A DNA stretch of 64,000 bases from Cytobacillus sp. S13-E01 (GCF_029193815.1 NZ_JARFVC010000006.1:1-64000), one strand, 5' to 3'; positions 8,429 to 18,005 are shown, counted from the stretch's first letter. The notes: generated by a model from the letters alone, not told the origin. Numbers and translations: made by a program.

Positions 8429-9214
8429 ATGGATTGGAATGAAGTTTTTGAATCAGCGAAAGCATGGACGCAAGAAGCAGGTGAAATACTTAGAAAAGCA
8501 ACACAAGAAAAAATTATAGTAGAGTATAAAACTTCAGCTGCAGATTTGGTGACCCAAAAAGATAAAGAGATTGAACAATTCTTTATTGATCGTATAGCTA
8601 AAGAATATCCATCACATTTTCTACTTGGAGAAGAAGGACTAGCTAGTGACCAGAAATTCAGTCCAGATAGAGAAGTTGTCTGGATTGTTGATCCTATCGA
8701 TGGTACAACGAATTTTGTGCATCAAAAAAGAAACTTTGCAATATCTATTGGGATTTTTGAATTTGGGTTGCCAAAAATTGGGATAGTTTATGACCCTGTG
8801 GCAGACGAGCTTTTTCATGCCCAAGTAGGGAAGGGAGCTTTCTTAAATAATATTCCTCTTCCAAAACTAGCGGACAAGACCTTGGAGGAAGCAATTATTA
8901 GTATTAATCAGCTTTGGTTAGTGCATAATAATTACATAGATCATCAAATTTTTTCCAGTGTCATTCAAAAAGCTAGAGGGACTAGATACATTGGCTCGGC
9001 AGCATTGGAAATTGTATATATAGCTTGTGGACGATTAGACACCTACATTGATTTTCGCCTTTCGCCATGGGATATTGCGGGAGGGATGGTCATACTAAAT
9101 GAGGTAGGTGGAGTAATGAAGACATTTGAAAATCAGCCTTTTAATGTATTCACTCGTAGTTCAACCGTATTTTCAAATAATAAAGTGTTAGAAGAGCTTT
9201 TCTTAAACCTATAA
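8429..9214 (+). CDS. Inositol monophosphatase family protein
   Basis: A 261-residue Mg-dependent phosphatase of the inositol monophosphatase/SuhB family. The metal-binding motifs are present: LLGEEG near residue 69, WIVDPIDGTTNF near 89-100, and the C-terminal SPWDIAGGMVILNEVGG near 211-227. Bacterial members hydrolyse inositol-1-phosphate, other sugar phosphates or, in some cases, PAP. The start at 8429 follows AAGGAGGAA. Its position just ahead of the phn transporter and a nucleotidase is suggestive, but there is a separate promoter region between them. Confidence 0.87.
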   Translation: MDWNEVFESAKAWTQEAGEILRKATQEKIIVEYKTSAADLVTQKDKEIEQFFIDRIAKEYPSHFLLGEEGLASDQKFSPDREVVWIVDPIDGTTNFVHQKRNFAISIGIFEFGLPKIGIVYDPVADELFHAQVGKGAFLNNIPLPKLADKTLEEAIISINQLWLVHNNYIDHQIFSSVIQKARGTRYIGSAALEIVYIACGRLDTYIDFRLSPWDIAGGMVILNEVGGVMKTFENQPFNVFTRSSTVFSNNKVLEELFLNL

Positions 9215-9345
9215 AAGTGGTCTCGAAGATGTATTTTAAGAAAAGTAAATCTTATGTAAAAGTTTAAATAATTATGTCGAAAAAATGAACGCTATACTAT
9301 ATAATGAGTACGATTAGAATTATAAATTAACAAGGGGGCAATAGG

Positions 9346-10257
9346 ATGAAAAAGTTATTAACTTTGCTAGCACTAACATTACTTTTAGCTCTTACTGCAT
9401 GTGGTGGGGCAGAAGATAATGGCGATGCAACAGGTGGAGAAAAAGAAGAAGAAGTAAAACAATTAACAATGGGATTCATTCCTTCCCAAGAAGCAGATCA
9501 AATTGCTGATAATGTTAAACCACTTGAAGAATATTTAACCGAACAACTTGGGGTACCTGTTAAAGCTGAAGTTATGATTGACTTTGTTGGACTTGTTGAA
9601 GGAATGAGAACAGGTAAAATTGATATTGGTTTTACAAATCCTTTTGGTTATGTTCAAGCAGTAGAGCGTGCTGAGGTTGAACCTTTAGTAAAGTCAATCC
9701 GAAATGGTTCTGATACATATAAGGCACAATTTATTACTAGTGTTGATTCTGGTCTTAATTCTATTGAGGATTTAGTAGCAAAAGAAGGATTAATATGGGC
9801 ATTTGGCGATACACTTTCAACTTCAGGTTATTTATTCCCAGCTTCTAAGTTAATGGAGCTTGGTGTTGCAGATGTTAATACATTCTTTAAACAAACTGCT
9901 GTAGGTGGGCATGATAATGCTGTTTTAGCAGTACTTGAAGGACAAGCGGATTTTGCTACAACTTTTGATGATGCACGTACAACAATTGAGAAAGACTACC
10001 CAGAAGTAATGGAAAAAGTAAAAGTAATTGGCTATACAGACGAAATTCCTAACGATGGAGTTTCTGTTCGTAAAGGGATGTCTGAAGACATGAAAAACAA
10101 AATTAAGGAAGCATTTTTAGCTATTAATGATAATCCAGAGATACTTGCAGTTATGAACGAAGTATATACTTGGGATGGAATTGCAGAATCAACTGATGAG
10201 GAATTTGATGTTGTTCGCGCAGTATTTGAACAATTTAAAGAACAATTAGAGCAATAA
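9346..10257 (+). CDS. phnD: Phosphonate-type ABC transporter substrate-binding lipoprotein
   Basis: A 303-residue secreted lipoprotein: signal sequence and lipobox LTAC with Cys19, then a charged linker. The mature part is a PhnD-like periplasmic-binding fold; TMGFIPSQEADQIADNVKPLEEYL and TGKIDIGFTNPFGYVQA are characteristic of phosphate/phosphite/phosphonate receptors. It delivers ligand to the PhnE/PhnC complex encoded next. A weak hairpin terminator (10278-10310) between phnD and phnC would allow more receptor than transporter to be made. The true ligand (phosphonate, phosphite or a phosphate ester) cannot be told from sequence alone. Confidence 0.88.
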   Translation: MKKLLTLLALTLLLALTACGGAEDNGDATGGEKEEEVKQLTMGFIPSQEADQIADNVKPLEEYLTEQLGVPVKAEVMIDFVGLVEGMRTGKIDIGFTNPFGYVQAVERAEVEPLVKSIRNGSDTYKAQFITSVDSGLNSIEDLVAKEGLIWAFGDTLSTSGYLFPASKLMELGVADVNTFFKQTAVGGHDNAVLAVLEGQADFATTFDDARTTIEKDYPEVMEKVKVIGYTDEIPNDGVSVRKGMSEDMKNKIKEAFLAINDNPEILAVMNEVYTWDGIAESTDEEFDVVRAVFEQFKEQLEQ

Positions 10258-10277
10258 TACTTACCAATAAAATCTAT

Positions 10278-10310
10278 AAAGAGAGAGGAGATTTCTTCTC
10301 TCTTTTTTAT
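10278..10310 (+). terminator. Attenuating hairpin between phnD and phnC
   Basis: AAAGAGAGA (10278-10286) pairs with TCTCTCTTT (10297-10305) followed by further T. Because the phn genes continue downstream, it probably works as a partial terminator. Confidence 0.65.
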
Positions 10311-10330
10311 CGAAGTAAAGGAGCAGTAAA

Positions 10331-11101
10331 ATGATTGAATTTAAAAATGTTTCTTTAACTTATCCAAATGGACATCAAGGTTTAAAAAATATTAACGTTA
10401 CGATTAATCCTGGTGAATTCATTGTTGTGGTAGGATTATCTGGAGCTGGAAAATCCACTTTTATCAGAAGTATTAACCAATTGGTTAAGCCTACTGAGGG
10501 AGAGTTGTTAATAGATGGAAAAAACACTTTAGCATTTAAAGAAAAAGAATTAAAGTCACTAAGAAAAAAAATTGGTATGATCTTTCAAAATTATAATCTT
10601 GTAAATAGAATGTCAGTATTACGTAATGTTTTAACAGGAAGACTTGGCCATACTGGAACACTAAAAAGTATTTTTGGACTTTTTCCAGAAGACGCTAAAG
10701 AATTAGCTCTAAACAGTTTAAAAAGAGTGGGTATTGAAGAAAAAGCATATTCAAGAGCAGACCAATTAAGTGGTGGGCAACAGCAACGTGTTAGTATCGC
10801 TCGCGCTTTAACGCAGCAACCGAAATATATTCTTGCTGACGAACCTGTTGCAAGTCTTGACCCACCAACTTCACATATTGTTATGAGGGATTTAAAAAAG
10901 ATTAATAAAGAAGATGGTATTACAACAATTGTAAACTTACATTTTATTGATATGGCTATGGAATATGCAGACCGAATTATTGGCATGAGAGCTGGTGAAA
11001 TTGTCTTTGATGGTCCTGCATCAACAGTAACAGAAAAAACGTTCGAGCAAATATATGGTCGTCCAATCAAGGAAGATGATTTGCGCGGGAGTGTAGAATA
11101 A
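10331..11101 (+). CDS. phnC: Phosphonate-type ABC transporter ATPase
   Basis: A 256-residue ATPase with Walker A GLSGAGKST (about residues 36-44), Q-loop FQNYNLVNR, signature LSGGQQQRVSIARAL (near 146) and Walker B YILADEPVASLD (near 170). The sequence follows PhnC closely (IEFKNVSLTYPNGHQGLKNINVTI). It powers import by the two PhnE subunits. Its stop overlaps the next start by one base (TAATG), giving tight coupling. The gene begins at ATG 10331 after AAAGGAGCAG. Confidence 0.92.
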   Translation: MIEFKNVSLTYPNGHQGLKNINVTINPGEFIVVVGLSGAGKSTFIRSINQLVKPTEGELLIDGKNTLAFKEKELKSLRKKIGMIFQNYNLVNRMSVLRNVLTGRLGHTGTLKSIFGLFPEDAKELALNSLKRVGIEEKAYSRADQLSGGQQQRVSIARALTQQPKYILADEPVASLDPPTSHIVMRDLKKINKEDGITTIVNLHFIDMAMEYADRIIGMRAGEIVFDGPASTVTEKTFEQIYGRPIKEDDLRGSVE

Positions 11102-11910
11102 TGGAAAAACAAGCTGCGCCAATGAGAAAAAAAATTCCTGTATTACCGACTCGTACAAAAGCCACTTTTACAGGTATCTTAATAATTGTTATTGGACTTT
11201 ATCTGTTTTCGGCCTACTTTACAAAGGCCTATCCAGATAGAATCATTGAAGGAATGCCAATTGTCATTGATTTTATTGTTAAAGATCTTATCCCACCTAA
11301 CTTGGGTTATATAGATAAAGTGATGGCAAGCTTAATTGAAACATGGAATATGGCCTTATTAGCTACTACTTTGTCTGCAATCGTAGCACTGCCAATAAGC
11401 TTTTTAGCAGCATCAAATATTAATAAAAAGAAAGGTTTTTACTCTGTTGTTCGCTTTTTATTAAATATCCTTCGTACAATTCCTGAACTTATCTTAGCTG
11501 TTATTTTGGTTGCTATCATTGGAATTGGCGCACTCGCAGGTATTGGCGCATTGTTTATTTTTTCACTAGGAATATTAGCAAAGTTAATAAGTGAGACTAT
11601 TGAAGCAATTGATCCTAATCCGTTAGAAGCAATACGTGCTACTGGTGGGAACATAATTCAAGTTATTTGGTATGGGGTTATGCCGCAAATTTTACCACAC
11701 TTTACATCATACACTTTGTACGTGCTTGAAATTAATGTACGTGCCTCTGTTGTTCTTGGCTTTGTTGGTGCTGGTGGTATTGGCCTAATTTTAAAGCATC
11801 AGCTTGCACTTTTTAATTTCAGTAATGTGTCTACAATTGTCGTCATGACGTTCATTGCGGTTACAATTATTGATTTTACTAGTAACCGGATAAGGGAGCG
11901 ATTTATTTAA
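11101..11910 (+). CDS. phnE: Phosphonate-type ABC transporter permease, first copy
   Basis: A 269-residue membrane protein with about six hydrophobic segments and the binding-protein-dependent transport signature (EAIRATGGNIIQVIWYGVMPQILP near residues 175-200), which contacts PhnC. The C-terminal VLGFVGAGGIGLIL is typical of PhnE. It shares its first base with the phnC stop and ends one base into the next permease gene, so the two permeases are translationally linked and probably form a heterodimer. Confidence 0.9.
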   Translation: MEKQAAPMRKKIPVLPTRTKATFTGILIIVIGLYLFSAYFTKAYPDRIIEGMPIVIDFIVKDLIPPNLGYIDKVMASLIETWNMALLATTLSAIVALPISFLAASNINKKKGFYSVVRFLLNILRTIPELILAVILVAIIGIGALAGIGALFIFSLGILAKLISETIEAIDPNPLEAIRATGGNIIQVIWYGVMPQILPHFTSYTLYVLEINVRASVVLGFVGAGGIGLILKHQLALFNFSNVSTIVVMTFIAVTIIDFTSNRIRERFI

Positions 11911-12704
11911 TGAATAAGGCAACAGAACTAATTAAACCTCCAGTAAAAAAGAATCAGTGGAAGTTTGCTGTAGTATTTCTTGTACTAATCTTTTTGTATT
12001 ATATAGCATTAACAACAACAGATTTGACTTTTAGGGGATCTTCACTAAGCCCAGCGGCAATTTTTAAACGACTTTTCTGGGATCCCTTCTTTCTGGCTGA
12101 TGTAAGAGCGAAAATACCAGAATACGCTTACTATATGTTTGAAACGTTATTAATCGCCTATGCTGGTACACTTATTGCTGCAGTATTGGCTATTCCCTTT
12201 GGTTTCCTAGCAGCTAGGAATATGTCCAAAATATCAGGATTAGGTAAATGGATTTTAAATGGGATAAGAGCATTTCCTGAGATAATGCTTGCAATCATTT
12301 TTGTAGCAGCTGTTGGTATGGGGCCGTATGCAGGGGTTTTAGCTGTTGGTATTCATTCCATTGGTATGTTAGGGAAATTATATGCAGAGGTTATTGAATC
12401 AATTGATATGAAGGTTCTTGAAGCCTTAAGATCAAATGGTGCTAACAGATTGCAGGTAATGTGGTATGGTGTTATTCCACAAGTAATTCCTCAGTTTTCT
12501 AACTACGCAATTTATCGATTTGAAGTCGATGTTCGATCATCTACAATATTAGGTGTTGTAGGAGCGGGTGGTATAGGTGCTCCATTAATCATTGCATCGA
12601 TGCAGCGCAACTGGGAGCAAGTTGGAATGATGTTAATTATTATCATAGTTGTTGTAACAATTATTGATTTAATCAGTGGAACAATTCGTAAGCGGATAGT
12701 TTAA
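11910..12704 (+). CDS. phnE: Phosphonate-type ABC transporter permease, second copy
   Basis: A 264-residue paralogue of the preceding permease with the same layout: an N-terminal helix, a conserved cytoplasmic loop (EALRSNGANRLQVMWYGVIPQVIP) and the GVVGAGGIGAPLI end. Two phnE genes side by side are common in Firmicute phn loci. A terminator lies at 12717-12750, so the following phosphoesterase gene is transcribed either by read-through or from its own promoter. Confidence 0.9.
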   Translation: MNKATELIKPPVKKNQWKFAVVFLVLIFLYYIALTTTDLTFRGSSLSPAAIFKRLFWDPFFLADVRAKIPEYAYYMFETLLIAYAGTLIAAVLAIPFGFLAARNMSKISGLGKWILNGIRAFPEIMLAIIFVAAVGMGPYAGVLAVGIHSIGMLGKLYAEVIESIDMKVLEALRSNGANRLQVMWYGVIPQVIPQFSNYAIYRFEVDVRSSTILGVVGAGGIGAPLIIASMQRNWEQVGMMLIIIIVVVTIIDLISGTIRKRIV

Positions 12705-12716
12705 TTATATGAATTT

Positions 12717-12750
12717 AGCACTTCCTGTTTCGTGGAAAGTGCTTTTTTTT
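12717..12750 (+). terminator. Terminator of the phn transporter operon
   Basis: AGCACTTCC (12717-12725) pairs with GGAAAGTGCT (12734-12743, one bulge), followed by eight T. Confidence 0.85.
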
Positions 12751-12813
12751 CTTAAAGTGGAACATATTAACAGGATCTCGATAAAATAACATAATTTTAA
12801 GGGAGAATGATCA

Positions 12814-14385
12814 ATGAATGGAAATGTCATAATTACAATTCTAGAAACTAGTGATGTTCACGGTAATGTCTTACCTATTAATTATGGTAACAATGAACAC
12901 TCTGAACTTGGACTTGCAAAAATAGCAACTCTAATTAATAAAGAACGAAAAGAAAATCAAAGCATGATTTTGATCGATAACGGTGATTTACTACAAGGTA
13001 CTCCACTTACATACCATTATATACACTCTCGTAGCTCGGAAATGAATCCGATGATCAAGCTTCTAAATGAACTTCAGTATGATGCAGCGGTACTAGGAAA
13101 TCATGAGTTCAATTATGGGATGGATATTTTAAATCAAGCTGTGAGGGATTCGCACTTCCCATGGCTATCAGCAAATATCATTGATTCCAAAACAGGGGAG
13201 CCATACTTTGGTAAACCATATGATATAAAAGTGATGGACCAAGGTGTGAAGGTCGCCATTCTAGGAGTTACAACACATTATATTCCTAATTGGGAAAACC
13301 CAAATAATATTAAGGGTCTTGGCTTTGAAGACGCTCTCGAAACAACAAAGATGTGGGTGCGTAAAATCCGCGAGATTGAAAAACCAGATGTCTTAGTTGT
13401 TGCGTATCATGGAGGTTTTGAAAGTGATCTTGAAACTGGTGAACCTACAGAAACATTAACTGGTGAAAATCAAGGCTATCGTATTTGTAAGGAAATTGAA
13501 GGAATTGATGTGCTTTTAACTGGGCATCAGCACCGTTCACTTGCGTCTGCAGTAAATGGCATAGCAATTGTACAACCAAGTTTCAATGGGCAGGCTATTG
13601 GGAAAATTTCAATTAGGCTTTCAAATGAGCAAGGTAGTTGGATAATTGCCGAGAAGAAGGCTGAATTGCTACAAGTAGAAGATGTAAAGACAGATGAGAA
13701 GTGCAAAAAGCTTGTAGAAGAGTATGAAAAACAAACACAAATATGGTTAGATAAGCCGATGGGGAAATTAATTGGTGATATGACAATTTCTGACCCATTT
13801 AAGGCGAGGCTACAAGATAATTCATTAGTTGAATTTATCAATAAAGTACAAATGGATGTTGCGAATGTCTCAATATCAAATACTGCATTATTCAATAATC
13901 TTTCTAAAGGTTTTCCAGAGAATATTACAATGAGGGATATAGTGTCAAATTATATTTATCCTAACACATTAAAAGTGATTCGAATTACAGGCCAAGACAT
14001 GAAAGAAGCACTTGAAAGATGTGCAAGCTATTTCATATTAAATAATGGTGAAATTGGGGTTAATCCTGCATTTACTACACCTAAACCACAGCATTATAAC
14101 TATGATATGTGGGAAGGTATTGAATACACATTAGATATAACAAAATCTGTTGGTTCACGTGTAACCAAACTAAATGTTAAGGGAGAGGCGGTTGACCTCG
14201 GAAAGGAATATGATGTTGTCATGAACAACTATCGTGCTGGTGGTGGTGGTGATTACATGATGTTTAAAGATAAACCTGTAATTAAGGACATACCCCTTGA
14301 TATGTCAGAGGTAATTGCTAACTATATCCTGGAAAAAGGAACAATTGAAGCGACGGTAAATCACAATTGGAAAGTGGTTTGGTAA
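12814..14385 (+). CDS. 5'-nucleotidase / 2',3'-cyclic phosphodiesterase family enzyme
   Basis: A 523-residue two-domain enzyme. The N-terminal calcineurin-like metallophosphatase domain carries LETSDVHGNVLP (residues about 9-20), LIDNGDLLQGTPL (near 51-63), LGNHEFNYG (near 94-102) and LTGHQHRS (near 235). The 5'-nucleotidase C-terminal domain ends with the substrate-binding NNYRAGGGGDY near residue 470. It is closest in pattern to CpdB/YfkN-type enzymes but has no signal peptide or wall anchor, so it should act in the cytoplasm. Following a phn-type importer, it may release phosphate from an imported phosphate ester; that is inference. The start at 12814 follows AAGGGAGAATG. Confidence 0.85.
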   Translation: MNGNVIITILETSDVHGNVLPINYGNNEHSELGLAKIATLINKERKENQSMILIDNGDLLQGTPLTYHYIHSRSSEMNPMIKLLNELQYDAAVLGNHEFNYGMDILNQAVRDSHFPWLSANIIDSKTGEPYFGKPYDIKVMDQGVKVAILGVTTHYIPNWENPNNIKGLGFEDALETTKMWVRKIREIEKPDVLVVAYHGGFESDLETGEPTETLTGENQGYRICKEIEGIDVLLTGHQHRSLASAVNGIAIVQPSFNGQAIGKISIRLSNEQGSWIIAEKKAELLQVEDVKTDEKCKKLVEEYEKQTQIWLDKPMGKLIGDMTISDPFKARLQDNSLVEFINKVQMDVANVSISNTALFNNLSKGFPENITMRDIVSNYIYPNTLKVIRITGQDMKEALERCASYFILNNGEIGVNPAFTTPKPQHYNYDMWEGIEYTLDITKSVGSRVTKLNVKGEAVDLGKEYDVVMNNYRAGGGGDYMMFKDKPVIKDIPLDMSEVIANYILEKGTIEATVNHNWKVVW

Positions 14386-14438
14386 ATAAGAGGTCTAGAT
14401 AATCCGGCTCCTAGGTACTCGAGAAATACGTCTTAAAT

Positions 14439-14474
14439 AAAAAACGTGAATTCAAAGTTGAATTCACGTTTTTT
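14439..14474. terminator. Bidirectional terminator
   Basis: AAAAAACGTGAATTCAA (14439-14455) and its perfect complement (14458-14474) form a 17-pair palindrome between the convergent phosphoesterase gene and motB; A and T runs at either end let it work both ways. Confidence 0.9.
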
Positions 14475-14479
14475 AAAAA

Positions 14480-15247
14480 TTAATTATCTCCACCTTCATT
14501 CGGTAATATCAAGACTTCCACTCGTCTATTTTTCTGTCTACCTTCGACAGTATCATTTGATGCGATAGGGCTGTATTCACCGTATCCCTTTGCACTAAAT
14601 GATTTATGATCTAACTTGTCATTTTCTAATAAAATCTTCATGAAATTGATAGCCCGAATGACGCTCAAATGCCAGTTACTGTCAAATTCACTATTACTAA
14701 TAGGAACATTATCTGTATGACCACTCACTATGATGTTAAGTGGCGGATTCATTATTAGTAATTCGGATATTGAAATTGCCAAGTCTCTATCTGCTGGGCG
14801 TACATCCGCACTACCAGAGTTGAAGAATGTATCGTTAAGAAACGTGATAAGAAGTCCTTCATCCGTTAATTTAGTTTTAAGTTTTGAATCAAGTTTATTT
14901 GCCAAAATATAACCATCAATTTTTTCTTGTACTGATTTAAGTTGGCTTTGTTCCATTTTGTCAGGGGCTTCTTCCGTTGGTTGTTCTGGTTCTTCTTCTT
15001 CTTCCTGATTTAAAGACTCTTGTTCCGTTTCTGGAAGTGGGCTAGGGTAGTCCATAACACCTGTTCCACCATTAAAAGCACTATTTAACGAGTAGGCGAT
15101 TTGTTTAAATTTGACAACGTCAACAGAGCTTGCAGCAAAAAGAACAATGAATAATGCTAATAGTAGAGTAAGAATATCTGCATACGGAACTAGCCATGAT
15201 TCATCAATATGTTCTTCATGTTGTCGATGTTTTTTTCTTCTAGACAT
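14480..15247 (-). CDS. motB: Flagellar motor stator protein MotB
   Basis: A 255-residue stator subunit very like B. subtilis MotB. The single transmembrane helix contains the proton-carrying aspartate in WLVPYADILTLLLALFIVLF (Asp near residue 24). A charged Glu-rich linker (about 85-105) is followed by the OmpA-like peptidoglycan-binding domain (SGHTDNVPI...NRRVEVLILP). With MotA it anchors the stator to the wall and drives flagellar rotation. It overlaps motA by eight bases. By resemblance it is the proton-type stator rather than the sodium-type MotS, which is inference. No flagellar genes are nearby, as is usual for motAB in Bacilli. Confidence 0.94.
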   Translation of the reverse strand: MSRRKKHRQHEEHIDESWLVPYADILTLLLALFIVLFAASSVDVVKFKQIAYSLNSAFNGGTGVMDYPSPLPETEQESLNQEEEEEPEQPTEEAPDKMEQSQLKSVQEKIDGYILANKLDSKLKTKLTDEGLLITFLNDTFFNSGSADVRPADRDLAISISELLIMNPPLNIIVSGHTDNVPISNSEFDSNWHLSVIRAINFMKILLENDKLDHKSFSAKGYGEYSPIASNDTVEGRQKNRRVEVLILPNEGGDN

Positions 15248-16031
15248 CTAAGCTCTCACCCTCTGACATGACTTTTAATCGGTCTTTAATCGATAGATAC
15301 GTAGAAAGCTTTTGCTCAATTGCTCTTGGGGCTTGACCCTCAAGTACTGACAACACACCCTCAATCATCACATGCCTTACATTTACCTCGTCTTTCGATT
15401 TTCGTTTTAATTTATTAGCAAAAGGGTGCCATAATACGTATCCAGTGAATATTCCGAGCATCGTTGCAACGAACGCCGCAGCAATTGCTTCCCCTAAGGC
15501 TTGTGTATTATCCATATACCCCAATGCAGCAATAAGACCGATAACCGCACCAAGTACGCCTAATGTTGGTGCATACGTACCAGCCTGTGTGAAAATTAGA
15601 GCTCCAGCTTGGTGACGGTCTTCCATTGCTTCAATTTCTTCAGTCATTACATCTCGTATGAATTCAGCACTTTGTCCATCAACTGCCATACTTAAGCCAT
15701 TTTTTAAGAATGAATCATCAACTTCAGCAACTTTTGCTTCAAGTGCAAGGAGACCTTCTTTTCTGGCAACAGTTGCCCATTCAGTAAACATTGGGATAAG
15801 CTCTTCTATAGTGACCATCTTTTTTTCTTTAAAAAGCACTCCAAATAATTGCGGGATTCGCTTGATTTCTTTAGTTGGAAAAGCAATAGTTACCGCAGCA
15901 ATCGTACCGAGTATAATAATTAAAAGTGCGGCCGGGTTTAATAGAACAACAGGACTTACTCCTTTATAAAACATCCCAACACCTACAGCAATAAAACCAA
16001 GTAGAACTCCAATAATAGACGTTTTATCCAT
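15240..16031 (-). CDS. motA: Flagellar motor stator protein MotA
   Basis: A 263-residue, four-helix membrane protein beginning MDKTSIIGVLLGFIAVGVGM. It has the cytoplasmic loop with conserved charged residues (EGLLALEAK near 94) and the helix 3-4 region TYAPTLGVLGAVIGLIAAL carrying the conserved prolines. It is the ion-channel half of the stator. First gene of the motAB operon, with an AGGTGAAATT ribosome binding site before the ATG at 16031. The divergent region upstream contains a CtsR-like pair of heptads (16094-16110). Confidence 0.94.
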   Translation of the reverse strand: MDKTSIIGVLLGFIAVGVGMFYKGVSPVVLLNPAALLIIILGTIAAVTIAFPTKEIKRIPQLFGVLFKEKKMVTIEELIPMFTEWATVARKEGLLALEAKVAEVDDSFLKNGLSMAVDGQSAEFIRDVMTEEIEAMEDRHQAGALIFTQAGTYAPTLGVLGAVIGLIAALGYMDNTQALGEAIAAAFVATMLGIFTGYVLWHPFANKLKRKSKDEVNVRHVMIEGVLSVLEGQAPRAIEQKLSTYLSIKDRLKVMSEGESLDV

Positions 16032-16260
16032 AATTTCACCTATACTTTCTTAAAATCTAGTTGCGTGTTTAATCATATAAAAATAGTATACTACGTCAAA
16101 TAATGTCAAAGTATATTAAAAAAATCCAATTTGTTGATTCATATCCTTTATATCGACAAATTCAGCGAAAACTTTAAAACTTTCTTCTAAAAGGATAATG
16201 TTTCTTTACGCAGAATATAATAAAAGATAGTATTGAAAAATATAAAAGTGAGGGTCAAGT

Positions 16261-17955
16261 ATGAATTTTAATGATTTTAAGTACGAGCGTCCTAATATGG
16301 AAGCAGTAGAAGGATCGTTTACAAGCGCTTTAGAAAAATTTACAAATGCTACTAGTTTAGAGGAACAAGATGTAGCCATGAAGGAAATAAACAACATTCG
16401 TAATACGGTTGCCACGATGTTCGACATTTGTTATGTGCGCCATACGATTGATACAAACGATGAATTTTACAAACAAGAAAACGACTATTTGGATGAAATT
16501 CAACCATTAGTTCAAGGGCTGGTAACGAAGTACTATACAGCTTTGGTAAATTCCCAATTTAGAGGCGAATTAGAGGAAAAGTGGGGTGGTCAATTATTTG
16601 CATTAGCTGATGCTCAGTTAAAAACCTTTGTTCCTGAAGTGGTCAAAGATCTTCAACAAGAAAATAAATTGACTTCGGAATATACAAAACTAGTAGCTTC
16701 GGCAAAAATCTTTTTTGAAGGTGAAGAGCGCACGCTAGCACAATTACAACCATTTGCAGAATCAACGGATCGTGACATGCGTAAGAAAGCAAGCGAAGCA
16801 CGCTTCAACTTTTTTAGAGAGAATGAAGAGAAATTTGATGAGATCTATGACAAGCTTGTTAAGGTACGTACAAATATTGCGAAAAAACTAGAATTTAACA
16901 ATTTCACTGAGCTTGCCTACCTACGACTAGGAAGAACAGATTACAACGCTGAGATGGTTGCTAAATTCCGTGATCAGGTAAAAGAATATATTGTACCTTT
17001 AGCTGTAAAGCTTAGAGAACGTCAACGCGAGCGTATTGGTGTTGATAGCCTAAAGTATTATGATGAAGGGTTTAAATTTGAATCTGGAAATGCGATACCA
17101 AAAGGAACACCAGAATGGATTATTGATAATGGTATGAAGATGTATGAAGAGCTTTCCTCTGAAACAAAAGAGTTTTTCGATTTTATGATTGATAATAATT
17201 TAATGGACCTTGTTGCGAAAAAAGGTAAAGCAAGTGGTGGGTATTGTACATATATTCAAGATTATAAGTCTCCATATATCTTCTCGAATTTTAACGGTAC
17301 GTCTGGGGATATTGATGTATTAACACATGAAGCGGGTCATGCTTTCCAAGTCTACTCAAGCAGACATTTTGAAGTGCCTGAATATAACTGGCCAACATAT
17401 GAAGCGTGTGAAATCCATTCGATGAGTATGGAATTTTTCACATGGCCATGGATGGAGTTATTTTTTAAAGAAGATACTGATAAATATAAGTTCGCACACT
17501 TAAGTGAAGCTTTATTATTCTTACCATATGGTGTGGCAGTTGATGAATTCCAGCATTTTGTCTATGAAAATCCTGAGGTAACTCCACAGGAACGTAAACA
17601 AGCATGGAGAGAGATTGAACGTAAATACATGCCAGATCGTGATTATGATGGGAATGAGTATTTAGAAAATGGCGCCTTCTGGCAGCGTCAAGGTCATATT
17701 TATTCAACACCTTTCTATTATATTGATTACACCTTGGCTCAAATCTGTGCATTCCAATTCTGGAAGCGCTCTCGAGAAGAAAGCGAAAATGCTTGGAGTG
17801 ATTACCTAGCACTATGCCAAAAAGGAGGAAGTCAATCATTTACTGAACTTGTAAAGGTTGCTAATTTAATTTCACCATTTGAAGATGGTTGTGTTCAGTC
17901 AGTAGTTGGTGTCATTGAAGAGTGGTTAAATAGTGTCGATGATAAACAACTATAG
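16261..17955 (+). CDS. M3 family oligoendopeptidase
   Basis: A 564-residue cytoplasmic zinc peptidase of the M3/oligoendopeptidase F class. The metal site HEAGHAFQVY is near residues 356-365, with the downstream glutamate in EACEIHSMSMEFF near 381. The long N-terminal helical part is typical of the family. It cleaves short peptides taken up or released by proteolysis. The start at 16261 follows GTGAGGGTC, and a TATAAT-like sequence near 16216 could be its promoter. Monocistronic with a strong terminator. Confidence 0.92.
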   Translation: MNFNDFKYERPNMEAVEGSFTSALEKFTNATSLEEQDVAMKEINNIRNTVATMFDICYVRHTIDTNDEFYKQENDYLDEIQPLVQGLVTKYYTALVNSQFRGELEEKWGGQLFALADAQLKTFVPEVVKDLQQENKLTSEYTKLVASAKIFFEGEERTLAQLQPFAESTDRDMRKKASEARFNFFRENEEKFDEIYDKLVKVRTNIAKKLEFNNFTELAYLRLGRTDYNAEMVAKFRDQVKEYIVPLAVKLRERQRERIGVDSLKYYDEGFKFESGNAIPKGTPEWIIDNGMKMYEELSSETKEFFDFMIDNNLMDLVAKKGKASGGYCTYIQDYKSPYIFSNFNGTSGDIDVLTHEAGHAFQVYSSRHFEVPEYNWPTYEACEIHSMSMEFFTWPWMELFFKEDTDKYKFAHLSEALLFLPYGVAVDEFQHFVYENPEVTPQERKQAWREIERKYMPDRDYDGNEYLENGAFWQRQGHIYSTPFYYIDYTLAQICAFQFWKRSREESENAWSDYLALCQKGGSQSFTELVKVANLISPFEDGCVQSVVGVIEEWLNSVDDKQL

Positions 17956-17967
17956 AAATAGTGAAAA

Positions 17968-18005
17968 AAAAGCTGTTAAATTCCCATTTAACAGCTTTTC
18001 TTTTT
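17968..18005 (+). terminator. Terminator of the oligoendopeptidase gene
   Basis: AAAAGCTGTTAAAT (17968-17981) pairs with ATTTAACAGCTTTT (17986-17999), followed by T-rich DNA. Confidence 0.9.
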
